Part shown: positions 1-7,539 of the stretch, one piece after another
How positions within the stretch are numbered: the first letter of the stretch is position 1
How the letters are laid out: the number at the start of each line of letters is the position of its first letter
Source: RXIX01 sp003989075
GTDB taxonomy: Bacteria; Pseudomonadota; Gammaproteobacteria; Competibacterales; Competibacteraceae
Length of the DNA: 64,000 nt
Assembly: GCA_029780415.1 (NCBI GenBank)
Contig: JAKOYN010000040.1
Span: 5,580-69,579, forward strand
Direction of reading: 5' to 3'
Program-made: the position numbers and the translations under genes
The notes under the pieces: generated by a model
Database searches by the model: none
Told to the model about the DNA's origin: nothing
Seen by the model: the letters and a program-made list of their open reading frames with translations, nothing else

Positions 1-568
1 CCAGCGGCATCACCACATCCTCGGCGACGCGGCGGAAGGTCTCGCGCATCATTTCGTGGTGATCGTCGAGCAGATAGGCGCCGGTGACTCCCGCCTGGGC
101 GTACATCAACTGCCCCAGTTCCGCCACCCGCGCCGCTGGCAGTTGCGTCAGGCAGAACTGGCGCACCGCGGCATGATCGACGGTTGCGCCCAGCCAGGCG
201 TCGTTCAGACCGAAATCGGCCGGACGACTGCTCAGCCGATTGCGGATTGCCTGCAGCGCCTCGGCGGTGAACAGCAGGGCAAAGCGCTCTTCCAGAGCCA
301 GCTCACCGGCTGGCGTACCACCCGCCGCCCGCGCGCGCTGCGCATAATCCAGGGCAAAGCGGGCACCGGTGGCCTCGGCGAAGGACAGCGCCAGGTCGTA
401 GCTCACCAGTTGGTGCTGATCGAGCAGCGCGGCCGAGATCCGACCATCAGCTTTCTGCGAGCGTTCCTTCAAATCCGTCAAGGCATAATCGAGAGCCTTC
501 TGGACCGCGGCAAGTGCCGATGCCGCCTGCTGCAGCTGTTCGGCCGGGGTTTGAATGGGTTCGGACAT
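1..568 (-). CDS. Acyl-CoA dehydrogenase family protein, N-terminal part (cut by window edge)
   Basis: Only the first ~189 codons are present; the rest lies left of the window. Translation from the ATG at 568 begins MSEPIQTPAEQLQQ and is strongly helical, with stretches such as DQHQLVSYDLALSFAEATG and DDHHEMMRETFRRVAED. The second looks like the first helix of the flavin-dependent acyl-CoA dehydrogenase fold. About 155 residues come before it, longer than in ordinary acyl-CoA dehydrogenases and reminiscent of the extended methylsuccinyl-CoA dehydrogenase type, but the catalytic domain is not visible so the substrate cannot be named. A GAGG ribosome site lies 8-11 bases upstream of the ATG. The family call rests on sequence resemblance from memory. 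Confidence 0.72.
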   Translation of the reverse strand, partial: MSEPIQTPAEQLQQAASALAAVQKALDYALTDLKERSQKADGRISAALLDQHQLVSYDLALSFAEATGARFALDYAQRARAAGGTPAGELALEERFALLFTAEALQAIRNRLSSRPADFGLNDAWLGATVDHAAVRQFCLTQLPAARVAELGQLMYAQAGVTGAYLLDDHHEMMRETFRRVAEDVVMPL

Positions 569-755
569 GAGAAACCTCGTATAAGTCGGAATGGTCTCGA
601 AAACCTTAAATTTAGTAAGCACTCACAGCCAATTCTAGGCGTAAAGTCGCCAAGAGACAGCGCCAGAATGGTCAAGATGGGAAAAATCAGTCCACCGGAG
701 CACCTGGGCAATCCTGCAACACCGTGGCGCGGCAGGTCCAAGGCGGATTTTCCCT

Positions 756-761
756 TATAAT
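756..761 (+). promoter_or_regulatory. Possible -10 box (TATAAT)
   Basis: A perfect TATAAT occurs 42 bases before the ATG at 804 in the divergent intergenic region. No good -35 box is visible 17 bases upstream, so this is only a candidate promoter for the unrecognised gene that follows. Confidence 0.3.
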
Positions 762-803
762 GGTTGCTCTCGCGGCCTGACAGTTCCCGCCCGGCCACCT
801 TTT

Positions 804-2153
804 ATGATCCGCCCCGCCCGGAGCACCGGCAACGGAGCGGTAGCGCAACGCAAGAGATTTCCCGTGTTTATAACGTCTACCCTGCCCAAAGATCTTCAGC
901 CCTACGCGGGCCTGCTGGTGATTGAACTGGATCCGCAACAGCCCGACTTTACCGGTATACCGCCGGCGCCGCTGGATGTGGTCAACGCGACCGCGCTCGC
1001 CGGTCATCTGGCTAAGGATCTGGACACCATTCTCGGCGGCATTGAGCATCTGGGCCTGATTCTGGCTGGTGCCTTGTACGATCAGACCGAGCTGTTACGT
1101 CCGGGTTTTCCGTTACTGGGCGCACTGGCCGATTTATACAGCGGCAGCCTGCACGGCGGGCTGTTCACGCCGCAACTGATGGCCCTGGGCACCGATCAGG
1201 GTTATCTCCCGGTCGCGGCCATCAATCCGGCCCGGCGCCCCGGTTCCGGACCGCTGTTGCTGCTACCGTTCTGCTTCATCGGCCCGCACGATGCCATTAA
1301 CGTACTGGCGCGCAGCATGGAAAATACCCTGCTGCAAAATGGCATGGTCTCGGACGCAACCCGCGAGGCGGTGCAGCAGGCCTTTGGTCTGCAGGCGCTA
1401 AACCTGTCCTACGCGACCATTGGCGACCTGTGCGCGCTGCTGCGGGTGCAGCTTGATGGCAATGGCCTGCTATCGCTCTGGGAATTGCTGGAACAGGCGT
1501 GGTTTGAACGCCCCGGCATCCGGGTGGCCACGCTGGCAGCCGGCAGCCGTTTCCTGGTGGCCGGCGACCATGCCCATACCCTGTTCTATACCTTTGACGA
1601 CTGGGCGCAGTTTGGACCTGGCTGCAAGTGGGCGGCGGCGGAGCTGGGTCAGGGCTATCGGGATTGGGTTCAGCAACAGCGGCAGTATGCGCTGGCGCTG
1701 GAGGCGTATGGACTGCATGTACGCTGGGTGCTGGCCAGTCCGCAACTGGAACAGACGCTGGCCGATGCGGATGCCGAAGCCAGCGTGGCTGCCATGCGCG
1801 CCATTCCCTGCCTGTCAGGCGATTTTCTGGTCGAAGGCATTTTTCGCAATGACAGCGAAAATCCCGAACAGCAGATGCTGATCACCCATCAGGCCGATCC
1901 GGAACTGGGTACGCTGGCCTATACCGTGACCGGATTGGATGCGCAGGGACAACTGCTGCGCCTCGAACACCATTATCCGCTACGCCAACAGGGTCTGCGG
2001 GTGATCATTGACCGCCTGCTGGAACAATGCGCTACGCAGGGCGCGACGCGGCAAGTGCTGCACCCGGGCCGGCTGCTGTATTCCGAAACCGGCCGCTGCC
2101 TGCGTCCGGCGACGCTTGCCGATCTGCCAACACCGCATGAGCGGCCGCATTAA
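804..2153 (+). CDS. Conserved-looking protein of unknown function, 449 aa
   Basis: I do not recognise this protein. It is a soluble, globular-looking 449-residue chain with no signal peptide, no clear membrane segment and no familiar nucleotide-binding motif. The middle is rich in aromatic residues (FLVAGDHAHTLFYTFDDW around residue 250) and the chain ends in a charged tail. Codon use is like that of neighbouring genes and the frame is open throughout, so it is very likely real. The start is uncertain. The ATG at 804 has no clear ribosome site. An in-frame GTG at 864 follows AAGAGA at a suitable distance and would remove a basic 20-residue leader. It converges on the histidine kinase gene with only 15 bases between the stops. 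Confidence 0.75.
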   Translation: MIRPARSTGNGAVAQRKRFPVFITSTLPKDLQPYAGLLVIELDPQQPDFTGIPPAPLDVVNATALAGHLAKDLDTILGGIEHLGLILAGALYDQTELLRPGFPLLGALADLYSGSLHGGLFTPQLMALGTDQGYLPVAAINPARRPGSGPLLLLPFCFIGPHDAINVLARSMENTLLQNGMVSDATREAVQQAFGLQALNLSYATIGDLCALLRVQLDGNGLLSLWELLEQAWFERPGIRVATLAAGSRFLVAGDHAHTLFYTFDDWAQFGPGCKWAAAELGQGYRDWVQQQRQYALALEAYGLHVRWVLASPQLEQTLADADAEASVAAMRAIPCLSGDFLVEGIFRNDSENPEQQMLITHQADPELGTLAYTVTGLDAQGQLLRLEHHYPLRQQGLRVIIDRLLEQCATQGATRQVLHPGRLLYSETGRCLRPATLADLPTPHERPH

Positions 2154-2168
2154 CCCGGCCTGGCGCGA

Positions 2169-5100
2169 TTACCCGGCCGCTGGCGTCTCCAGCCAGCGGC
2201 GCAGCAGATCGCGCAGATCCTCCAGCCGATAGGGCTTGCTCAGGTAGTCATCCATACCGCTGGCCAGGAAGCGCTCGCGGTCGCCCTCCATGGCATTGGC
2301 GGTCACCGCAACGATCACTGAGCGCGGCCCGCCCACGGCTGCCTGGGCTGCGCGAATCCGCCGCGTGGCTTCCATGCCATCCATCACCGGCATCTGCACA
2401 TCCATCAGCACCAGCGGATAAAAGTGCTCCTGCATCCTATCCACCGCTACCTGGCCGTTTTCCGCCACCTCGGCGCCATATCCCAGTTTGCGCAACTGCC
2501 CCAGAACCAGCTTGCGGTTAACCGGATTATCCTCGGCAAGCAGAATTGGGGCTGACGGCTCGGCGTCCACCGGCACAGCCTTCACCCCAGCGGCGGATGG
2601 TTCGGCAATCACCGGCACAGCCTTCACCCCAGTGGCGGATGGTTCGGCAACCACTGCCGGCGGCGGATCCAGCAGACCGACCAGGGCATCGAACAGCCGC
2701 GACTGATGCACGGGCTTGGTCAGATAGGCGCCAAAACCGAATTCGCGGGCCCGCAGGCCCAGCCCCTTTTCATCGAGATCGGCCAGCAGCAGCCGGGGCA
2801 ATGCCGCGTCTTCGGGCCGCTGCGCCAGCCCGGCCAGCAGCGTGGCCAGTTCCGGACTATCCAGCGCCAAGCCGACGATCAAGGCGGTAAAGGGCACTTC
2901 CGCCGCCGCCAAATGCGCCAGCGCCGCCTCGGCGGTCGCCTCCACGGTTGGCCGCATCCCCCAGGATTCCAGATAATCCCGCAGCAATGCGCGCGCGCCG
3001 GCGCCATGCTCGACCACCAACACCCGCATCTGAGGCTTGCCAATGCGCATCGGCGCCACCGCATCCGCCATCGCCTGCAGCGGCACCCGGAACCAGAAGG
3101 TCGAGCCGCTACCCTCATGGCTGTCCAGGCCGATCTCGCCCCCCATCATCTCCACCAGGCGCTTGCAGATGCTCAGCCCCAGACCGGTACCGCCAAAGCG
3201 GCGCGTGGTTGAACCATCCACCTGGGTGAAGGGCTGAAACAGCCGGTCACGCGCGGCCAGCGGAATGCCAATACCGGTATCGAGCACCTCGAAACGCAGC
3301 CAGACATGTCCCTCGGTGTTTTCATCCAGCACGCAACGCACCAGGATTTCGCCCTGCTCGGTGAACTTGACCGCGTTGCCGATCAGATTCAGCAGCACCT
3401 GCCGCAGGCGCCCCTCATCGCCAAGCACCGTACTTGGCACAGTCGGCGCCACGAAGGTCATCAACTCCAGGCGCTTTTCGTGGGCGCGCGGCGCGAGCAC
3501 ATCGGCGGCACCCTCAACCAGTGCCACCGGCGCAAACCGCTCCTGGCTCAGATTGATCTTGCCTGCCTCTATTTTGGAGAAATCGAGAATATCGTTAATG
3601 ATGTGCAGCAGTGACTGGCCCGACTGCTGCACGGTCAGGGCAAATTCGCGCTGCTGCGGGTCCAGCGGCGTGTCGAGCAGCAGATCGAGCATGCCGAGAA
3701 TGCCGTTCATCGGCGTACGAATCTCGTGGCTGACCGCAGCCAGGAACTCCGACTTGAGCCGTGAGGCCTCCAGCGCCGCATCACGGGACTGCTCGGCCTC
3801 TTGCTGGGTGGCCAGCAGGCGCCGGTTGATCGCGCCGAGTTGCCAGCCCATCGCCACCAGTGCCGCAACGGTCTTTTGCAGCTCCAGCACCGGGAACGCC
3901 GGGGTGCGCTGTTCGTAACGACCGCTGCCAATGCGCGCCACCAGGGTGTCGATGGTCGCCAGAGGTCCAGCGATCAGCGCGGCCATGCTCTGTGCGCGCC
4001 GATACAGCGTAATGAAAAAGACCAGGTAGAACAGGATGATGCCGGCAATCATCCAGGCACCGATCACCAGCAGCCGATAGCCCAGCGCGCTGGCCTGGGC
4101 ATAGATATTGTCTTCCGGAACCAGCACCAGCAGCTTCCAGCCGGTTTCGGGAATGGTCGCCCAAGCCGCCAGCCGCGCGCCGTTCAGATCCAGCGCCAGC
4201 ACGCCGCTGCCCTGATCGCGCAGCGCCGCCAGTGCGGGCCGCTGGTAGACGTTGAAGGCTTCGGGTTTGAAGGTGTTGCTGCGGATAAAATCGGTGTAGG
4301 CGTGCGTAGTCAGTTCTTTCAGACCCCAATCGGCTTCGCCCGCCGGCGGCAGCGCCAGCAGGGTACCGGTCCTGCTGACCAATACGCCGTAGCCCTGCCA
4401 GGGAATCGCCAGATTGAGGATCGAGTCGACGATGGTCGCAACCGTAACATCCAGGCCAACCACGCCTTCCAGAAAGTCACCGTGATAGACCGGGGCGATG
4501 CAGGACACCATCCAGCCCTGTCCGGCCGGATCGACATAGACATCGGTCCACACCGAGCCCCGGTCGGGATTGTGCGTGGCATCGGCCTCGTAGTAGAAGT
4601 TGAAGCTGGGAATGTCCATGCCCGGCGAGTACTGGCTGAGGACATCAAAATACGGGTAAATACGGTTGAGCGAGTCGAAGGTATTGAGATAGATCTGCGC
4701 CACCAGCGACTGCGTCTGCTGAATGTCACGCATCAGTGGATCCAGGCGCGCGCTGCGCCAGGCTTTCTCGCGCTGTTCCGGTCCGACTGGAACGATGCCA
4801 CTGTAGAATAGCGCGCCGCCGCCATTGTCGCGGGTGGTGTAATACACGCCCGAGGCGGTCTGGGCGTAGCGGTCCTTTTCCGCCGGGGGCGGATCGAACG
4901 GTTCCTGCAGAATGCGGGCGGTTTGGCGGCGAAACAGGTCGGTGACGTGGGCAATACCCAGCAACTGCTTTTGAATCAGGACGGTTTCGCGTTCGGCGAT
5001 ACGGCGCAGTTCATCGCTGGCCACGTCCCGCACCGTGCTGATGTTTTCCTCGGTGGCAAAATGATTGGCCGCCAGATAAATGCTGATAATGAGCACCTCG

Positions 5101-5201
5101 ACCAGCAAAAGCGGCACCAGCGCGGTACGCAGGTAGGAGCGCCAAACCCACTGCAGCAGGGAAATGGCGCCATGTCCTCCTTCAGCCGGCTCAGCCGCCA
5201 T
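2169..5201 (-). CDS. Hybrid sensor histidine kinase with periplasmic dCache domain, pseudo-receiver and receiver
   Basis: Membrane-bound sensor kinase of about 1010 residues. One membrane segment near the N-terminus (LVPLLLVEVLIISIYLAANH) and another about 350 residues later bracket a double-Cache ligand domain (YPYFDVLSQYSPGMDIPSF is typical). The HisKA motif SHEIRTPMNG lies near residue 490. The ATPase N-box (NLIGNAVKFTE), DTGIGI and GGTGLGLSICKRL follow. A first receiver-like domain lacks the phospho-acceptor Asp, with GLALDSP at the expected site. The second is intact (LMDVQMPVMDG, then a KPY lysine). The linker between them carries a 14-residue tandem repeat. The chosen start is ATG 5201; GTG 5252 would add 17 residues. 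A textbook AGGAGG-ATG at 5173 is out of frame. The output target is unknown. Confidence 0.93.
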   Translation of the reverse strand: MAAEPAEGGHGAISLLQWVWRSYLRTALVPLLLVEVLIISIYLAANHFATEENISTVRDVASDELRRIAERETVLIQKQLLGIAHVTDLFRRQTARILQEPFDPPPAEKDRYAQTASGVYYTTRDNGGGALFYSGIVPVGPEQREKAWRSARLDPLMRDIQQTQSLVAQIYLNTFDSLNRIYPYFDVLSQYSPGMDIPSFNFYYEADATHNPDRGSVWTDVYVDPAGQGWMVSCIAPVYHGDFLEGVVGLDVTVATIVDSILNLAIPWQGYGVLVSRTGTLLALPPAGEADWGLKELTTHAYTDFIRSNTFKPEAFNVYQRPALAALRDQGSGVLALDLNGARLAAWATIPETGWKLLVLVPEDNIYAQASALGYRLLVIGAWMIAGIILFYLVFFITLYRRAQSMAALIAGPLATIDTLVARIGSGRYEQRTPAFPVLELQKTVAALVAMGWQLGAINRRLLATQQEAEQSRDAALEASRLKSEFLAAVSHEIRTPMNGILGMLDLLLDTPLDPQQREFALTVQQSGQSLLHIINDILDFSKIEAGKINLSQERFAPVALVEGAADVLAPRAHEKRLELMTFVAPTVPSTVLGDEGRLRQVLLNLIGNAVKFTEQGEILVRCVLDENTEGHVWLRFEVLDTGIGIPLAARDRLFQPFTQVDGSTTRRFGGTGLGLSICKRLVEMMGGEIGLDSHEGSGSTFWFRVPLQAMADAVAPMRIGKPQMRVLVVEHGAGARALLRDYLESWGMRPTVEATAEAALAHLAAAEVPFTALIVGLALDSPELATLLAGLAQRPEDAALPRLLLADLDEKGLGLRAREFGFGAYLTKPVHQSRLFDALVGLLDPPPAVVAEPSATGVKAVPVIAEPSAAGVKAVPVDAEPSAPILLAEDNPVNRKLVLGQLRKLGYGAEVAENGQVAVDRMQEHFYPLVLMDVQMPVMDGMEATRRIRAAQAAVGGPRSVIVAVTANAMEGDRERFLASGMDDYLSKPYRLEDLRDLLRRWLETPAAG
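2557..2652. repeat. 42-bp in-frame tandem repeat, about 2.3 copies
   Basis: Units at 2557-2598 and 2599-2640, plus a partial third at 2641-2652, encode a repeated AEPSAxGVKAVPV segment in the linker between the two receiver-like domains of the histidine kinase. Copies differ at a few bases. The unit is a multiple of three, so copy changes would lengthen the linker without breaking the frame. Confidence 0.9.
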
Positions 5202-5312
5202 GCTCAGCACCCGCCCACGCCGGCAGCCCTGGGCCGGGTACGGTGCCACCACTGCACAAGCTGCACGGTTGTGTCACGCTTAGGCACCGGCCCTTTTCAT
5301 CAGGCTTCATGC

Positions 5313-5786
5313 TCAATAGTAATGTGCGATCCGGCTCGTGCCGTCATAGCTGGTCAGTACCCGAACCCGGTCGCCGGGATAAAACGGTTCATCGGCGGCC
5401 TGGGTCACGGCAATCATCCGTCCACCGTCCAGACGCACGGTGATTTCCAGCCCCTGCTGACGGGTCGCATTTTCCTCGATCGCCGCGCCGGCCAGGCCGC
5501 CGAGCACCGCGCCGCCGACCGCACCGGCTACCTGACCCTTGCCCTTGCCGATGCTGCTACCGGCCACACCACCCAGCGCCGCACCGGAGACCGCGCCGAC
5601 GCCACTCTTGGTACCTTCGATCATCACCGGGCGCACGCTCTCCACATAGCCCAGACGCACCTCCTGAGCCTGTTGCACCTGATCACGGGTATAAGCGCTG
5701 CCGGACATGGTAGCAGGGCAACCGCTGAGCACACCGGTACCTGCCAGCACCATCATGACCACCACGGTCGTCTTGATTACTCGCAT
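5313..5786 (-). CDS. Glycine-zipper 2TM outer-membrane lipoprotein (SlyB/Pcp type)
   Basis: The 157-residue product starts MRVIKTTVVVMMVLAGTGVLSGC: a short basic region, a hydrophobic core and a lipobox (LSGC) for lipidation at Cys23. The middle holds the glycine-zipper pattern of the 2TM family (GAVSGAALGGVAGSSIGKG and GAVGGAVLGGLAGAAIEE), as in SlyB, Pcp and related lipoproteins. The C-terminal ~50 residues form a small beta-rich domain (VRLDGGRMIAVTQ, GDRVRVL). The ATG at 5786 is chosen because GAGGTAGAGGT lies directly upstream; an ATG at 5825 gives an implausible leader. It precedes the histidine kinase on the same strand, about 110 bases upstream, and could be cotranscribed. Likely role: envelope integrity, inferred from family. 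Confidence 0.9.
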   Translation of the reverse strand: MRVIKTTVVVMMVLAGTGVLSGCPATMSGSAYTRDQVQQAQEVRLGYVESVRPVMIEGTKSGVGAVSGAALGGVAGSSIGKGKGQVAGAVGGAVLGGLAGAAIEENATRQQGLEITVRLDGGRMIAVTQAADEPFYPGDRVRVLTSYDGTSRIAHYY

Positions 5787-6047
5787 ACCTCTACCTCGCC
5801 AAAAAAAGATCGGGCTCATCAACACATCAAGCCCGTATTAATCCGGAATTATAACAAAACTGGGGCGTTAAACGACCCATTGCACCTGGAATCCGGTTTT
5901 GCCGGCCCGCCACAGGCACTATCAGACGCAAAACAGTCTCTCCACACAGACACCTGCTCAAACACCCATCCCCATCGAGTCCGTGATGCCCACCGACCAC
6001 TTTTCTCCAGTGCGGATTAACTGTCACCCTGTATCCGGGGCCATGCC

Positions 6048-6890
6048 ATGAGCATCGCCACCACGGCCAGGGGCTGGCAGGCCTCCCTGATACTGGCTTT
6101 TCAACGCCGCGCCGCGCGCACTTTCCTGGAGCACTGCGCGCACCAGGGCCCCCTGCAGGTGCAGCGGCCGTTCTACCCGGAGGGTGATGCAGTCTGCCAT
6201 ATCGCACTGCTGCATCCGCCCGGTGGCGTAGTCGGCGGCGACGAACTGCACATTCAGGCCCAGCTGGCACCGGGCGCACAGGCCCTGCTGACGACCCCGG
6301 CAGCGGGCAAGTTCTACCGTAGCGCTGGCCCGGTCGCCCGCCAGATCCAGCAGCTCAGTGTCGATGCCGGCGCGACCCTGGAATGGCTGCCGCAGGAAAG
6401 CATCATCTACGCAGGCGCCCGGCTTGATACGCTGACCCGCATTGAGCTGCACGGCGATGCCCGCTGCATTGCCTGGGAAATCGTCTGCCTGGGACGGCCC
6501 GCCGCCGGTGAAACCTTTACCAGCGGCCAGTACCGGCAGGGCTTCGAGCTGTGGCGCGAGGGCGAGCCACTGTATCTCGAACACGGTCGCTATGCCGGTG
6601 GCGATGCCGTGCTGACCGCGCCCTGGGGCTTGCAGAGCCAGCCGGTCACCGCCACGCTGCTCGCGACCGGGGTGCCCGCCGATCGGGTCACTGAACTGCG
6701 CACCGCAGTCACCGGGGCCACCGCTGCTACCGAGCAGTGCACGGTGACCCGGCTGGATGGCGTGCTGTTGTGCCGCTACCTGGGCCCTTCAGCAAATCGC
6801 GCCCGGCAGCTTTTTACCCTGGCGTGGAGTTTGCTAAGACCTGTGGTGCTGAATCGCCCGCCCTGCCCGTCCCGTTTCTGGATGACCTGA
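6048..6890 (+). CDS. ureD: Urease accessory protein UreD (UreH)
   Basis: The 280-residue protein matches UreD, the chaperone that binds apo-urease and, with UreF and UreG, helps carbamylate the active-site lysine and insert nickel. Typical segments are HPPGGVVGGDELHIQ near residue 57, TTPAAGKFYRS, EWLPQESIIYAGARL and a C-terminal LAWSLLRPVVLNRPPCPSR. Length is normal. It is the first gene of ureDABC, 18 bases before ureA. The roughly 260-base region upstream, divergent from the lipoprotein gene, should hold the promoter, but no convincing box stands out. The partner genes ureE, ureF and ureG are not within this window. Confidence 0.96.
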   Translation: MSIATTARGWQASLILAFQRRAARTFLEHCAHQGPLQVQRPFYPEGDAVCHIALLHPPGGVVGGDELHIQAQLAPGAQALLTTPAAGKFYRSAGPVARQIQQLSVDAGATLEWLPQESIIYAGARLDTLTRIELHGDARCIAWEIVCLGRPAAGETFTSGQYRQGFELWREGEPLYLEHGRYAGGDAVLTAPWGLQSQPVTATLLATGVPADRVTELRTAVTGATAATEQCTVTRLDGVLLCRYLGPSANRARQLFTLAWSLLRPVVLNRPPCPSRFWMT

Positions 6891-6908
6891 ACCTGTGCGA
6901 GAACTTGC

Positions 6909-7211
6909 ATGGAACTGACCCCCCGCGAGAAAGACAAGCTGCTGCTGTTCACCGCTGGCCTGCTGGCGGAGCGGCGCAAGGCCAAGGGCCTGAAACTCAA
7001 CTATCCGGAGGCTGTTGCCTACATTTCCTGCGCGCTGCTGGAAGGCGCGCGCGAGGGACGCAGCGTCGCCGATCTGATGAGCCATGGCCGCACCCTGCTC
7101 AGCCGTGACGATGTGATGGAGGGCGTCGCGGAGCTGATTGCGGAAGTGCAGATCGAAGCGACCTTCCCGGACGGCACCAAGCTGGTCACGGTGCATCACC
7201 CGATTCCCTGA
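6909..7211 (+). CDS. ureA: Urease gamma subunit UreA
   Basis: A 100-residue small structural subunit of nickel urease, which hydrolyses urea to ammonia and carbamate in the cytoplasm. It starts MELTPREKDKLLLFTAGLL and contains the family hallmarks LNYPEAVAYISCALLEGAR and ATFPDGTKLVTVHHPIP. Length equals the usual bacterial gamma subunit. It sits between ureD (18 bases) and ureB (10 bases) in one operon. Confidence 0.98.
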   Translation: MELTPREKDKLLLFTAGLLAERRKAKGLKLNYPEAVAYISCALLEGAREGRSVADLMSHGRTLLSRDDVMEGVAELIAEVQIEATFPDGTKLVTVHHPIP

Positions 7212-7221
7212 GGAGCTGCCG

Positions 7222-7539
7222 ATGATTCCCGGTGAAATTATCACTCTCGATGGTGAACTCGAACTTAACGCCGGTCGGCGACGGCTGCGGCTGACCGTTG
7301 CTAACCGTGGCGATCGCCCGATCCAGGTCGGTTCGCACTACCACTTCGCCGAGACCAATCCGGCGCTGCTATTTGATCGGGCGCTGGCGCGTGGCTGCCG
7401 CCTGGATATTGCCGCTGGCACTGCGGTGCGCTTCGAGCCGGGTCAGGAGCGCGAGGTGGAGCTGGTCGAGTACGCCGGCGCGCGCGCAGTGTACGGCTTT
7501 CGCGCCGCGATCATGGGTCCGCTGGAGAACGCGCCATGA
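7222..7539 (+). CDS. ureB: Urease beta subunit UreB
   Basis: A 105-residue beta subunit beginning MIPGEIITLDGELELNAGR, with the hallmarks QVGSHYHFAETNPAL and GTAVRFEPGQEREVELV. The ATG at 7222 is chosen because it follows GAGGAG and gives the standard N-terminus; the frame is open further upstream inside ureA but that part is not urease. Its last codons overlap the ureC start by four bases (ATGA), indicating coupled translation. Confidence 0.98.
   Translation: MIPGEIITLDGELELNAGRRRLRLTVANRGDRPIQVGSHYHFAETNPALLFDRALARGCRLDIAAGTAVRFEPGQEREVELVEYAGARAVYGFRAAIMGPLENAP

Noticed and set aside
56..760. 234-residue plus-strand open frame
   Set aside because: It is antisense to the acyl-CoA dehydrogenase gene, is rich in Gln/Arg/His without motifs, and crosses the promoter region.
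3801..6020. Plus-strand open frames of 336 and 365 residues
   Set aside because: They lie antisense to the histidine kinase and lipoprotein genes. Composition is typical of a GC-rich reverse frame and no domain is recognisable.
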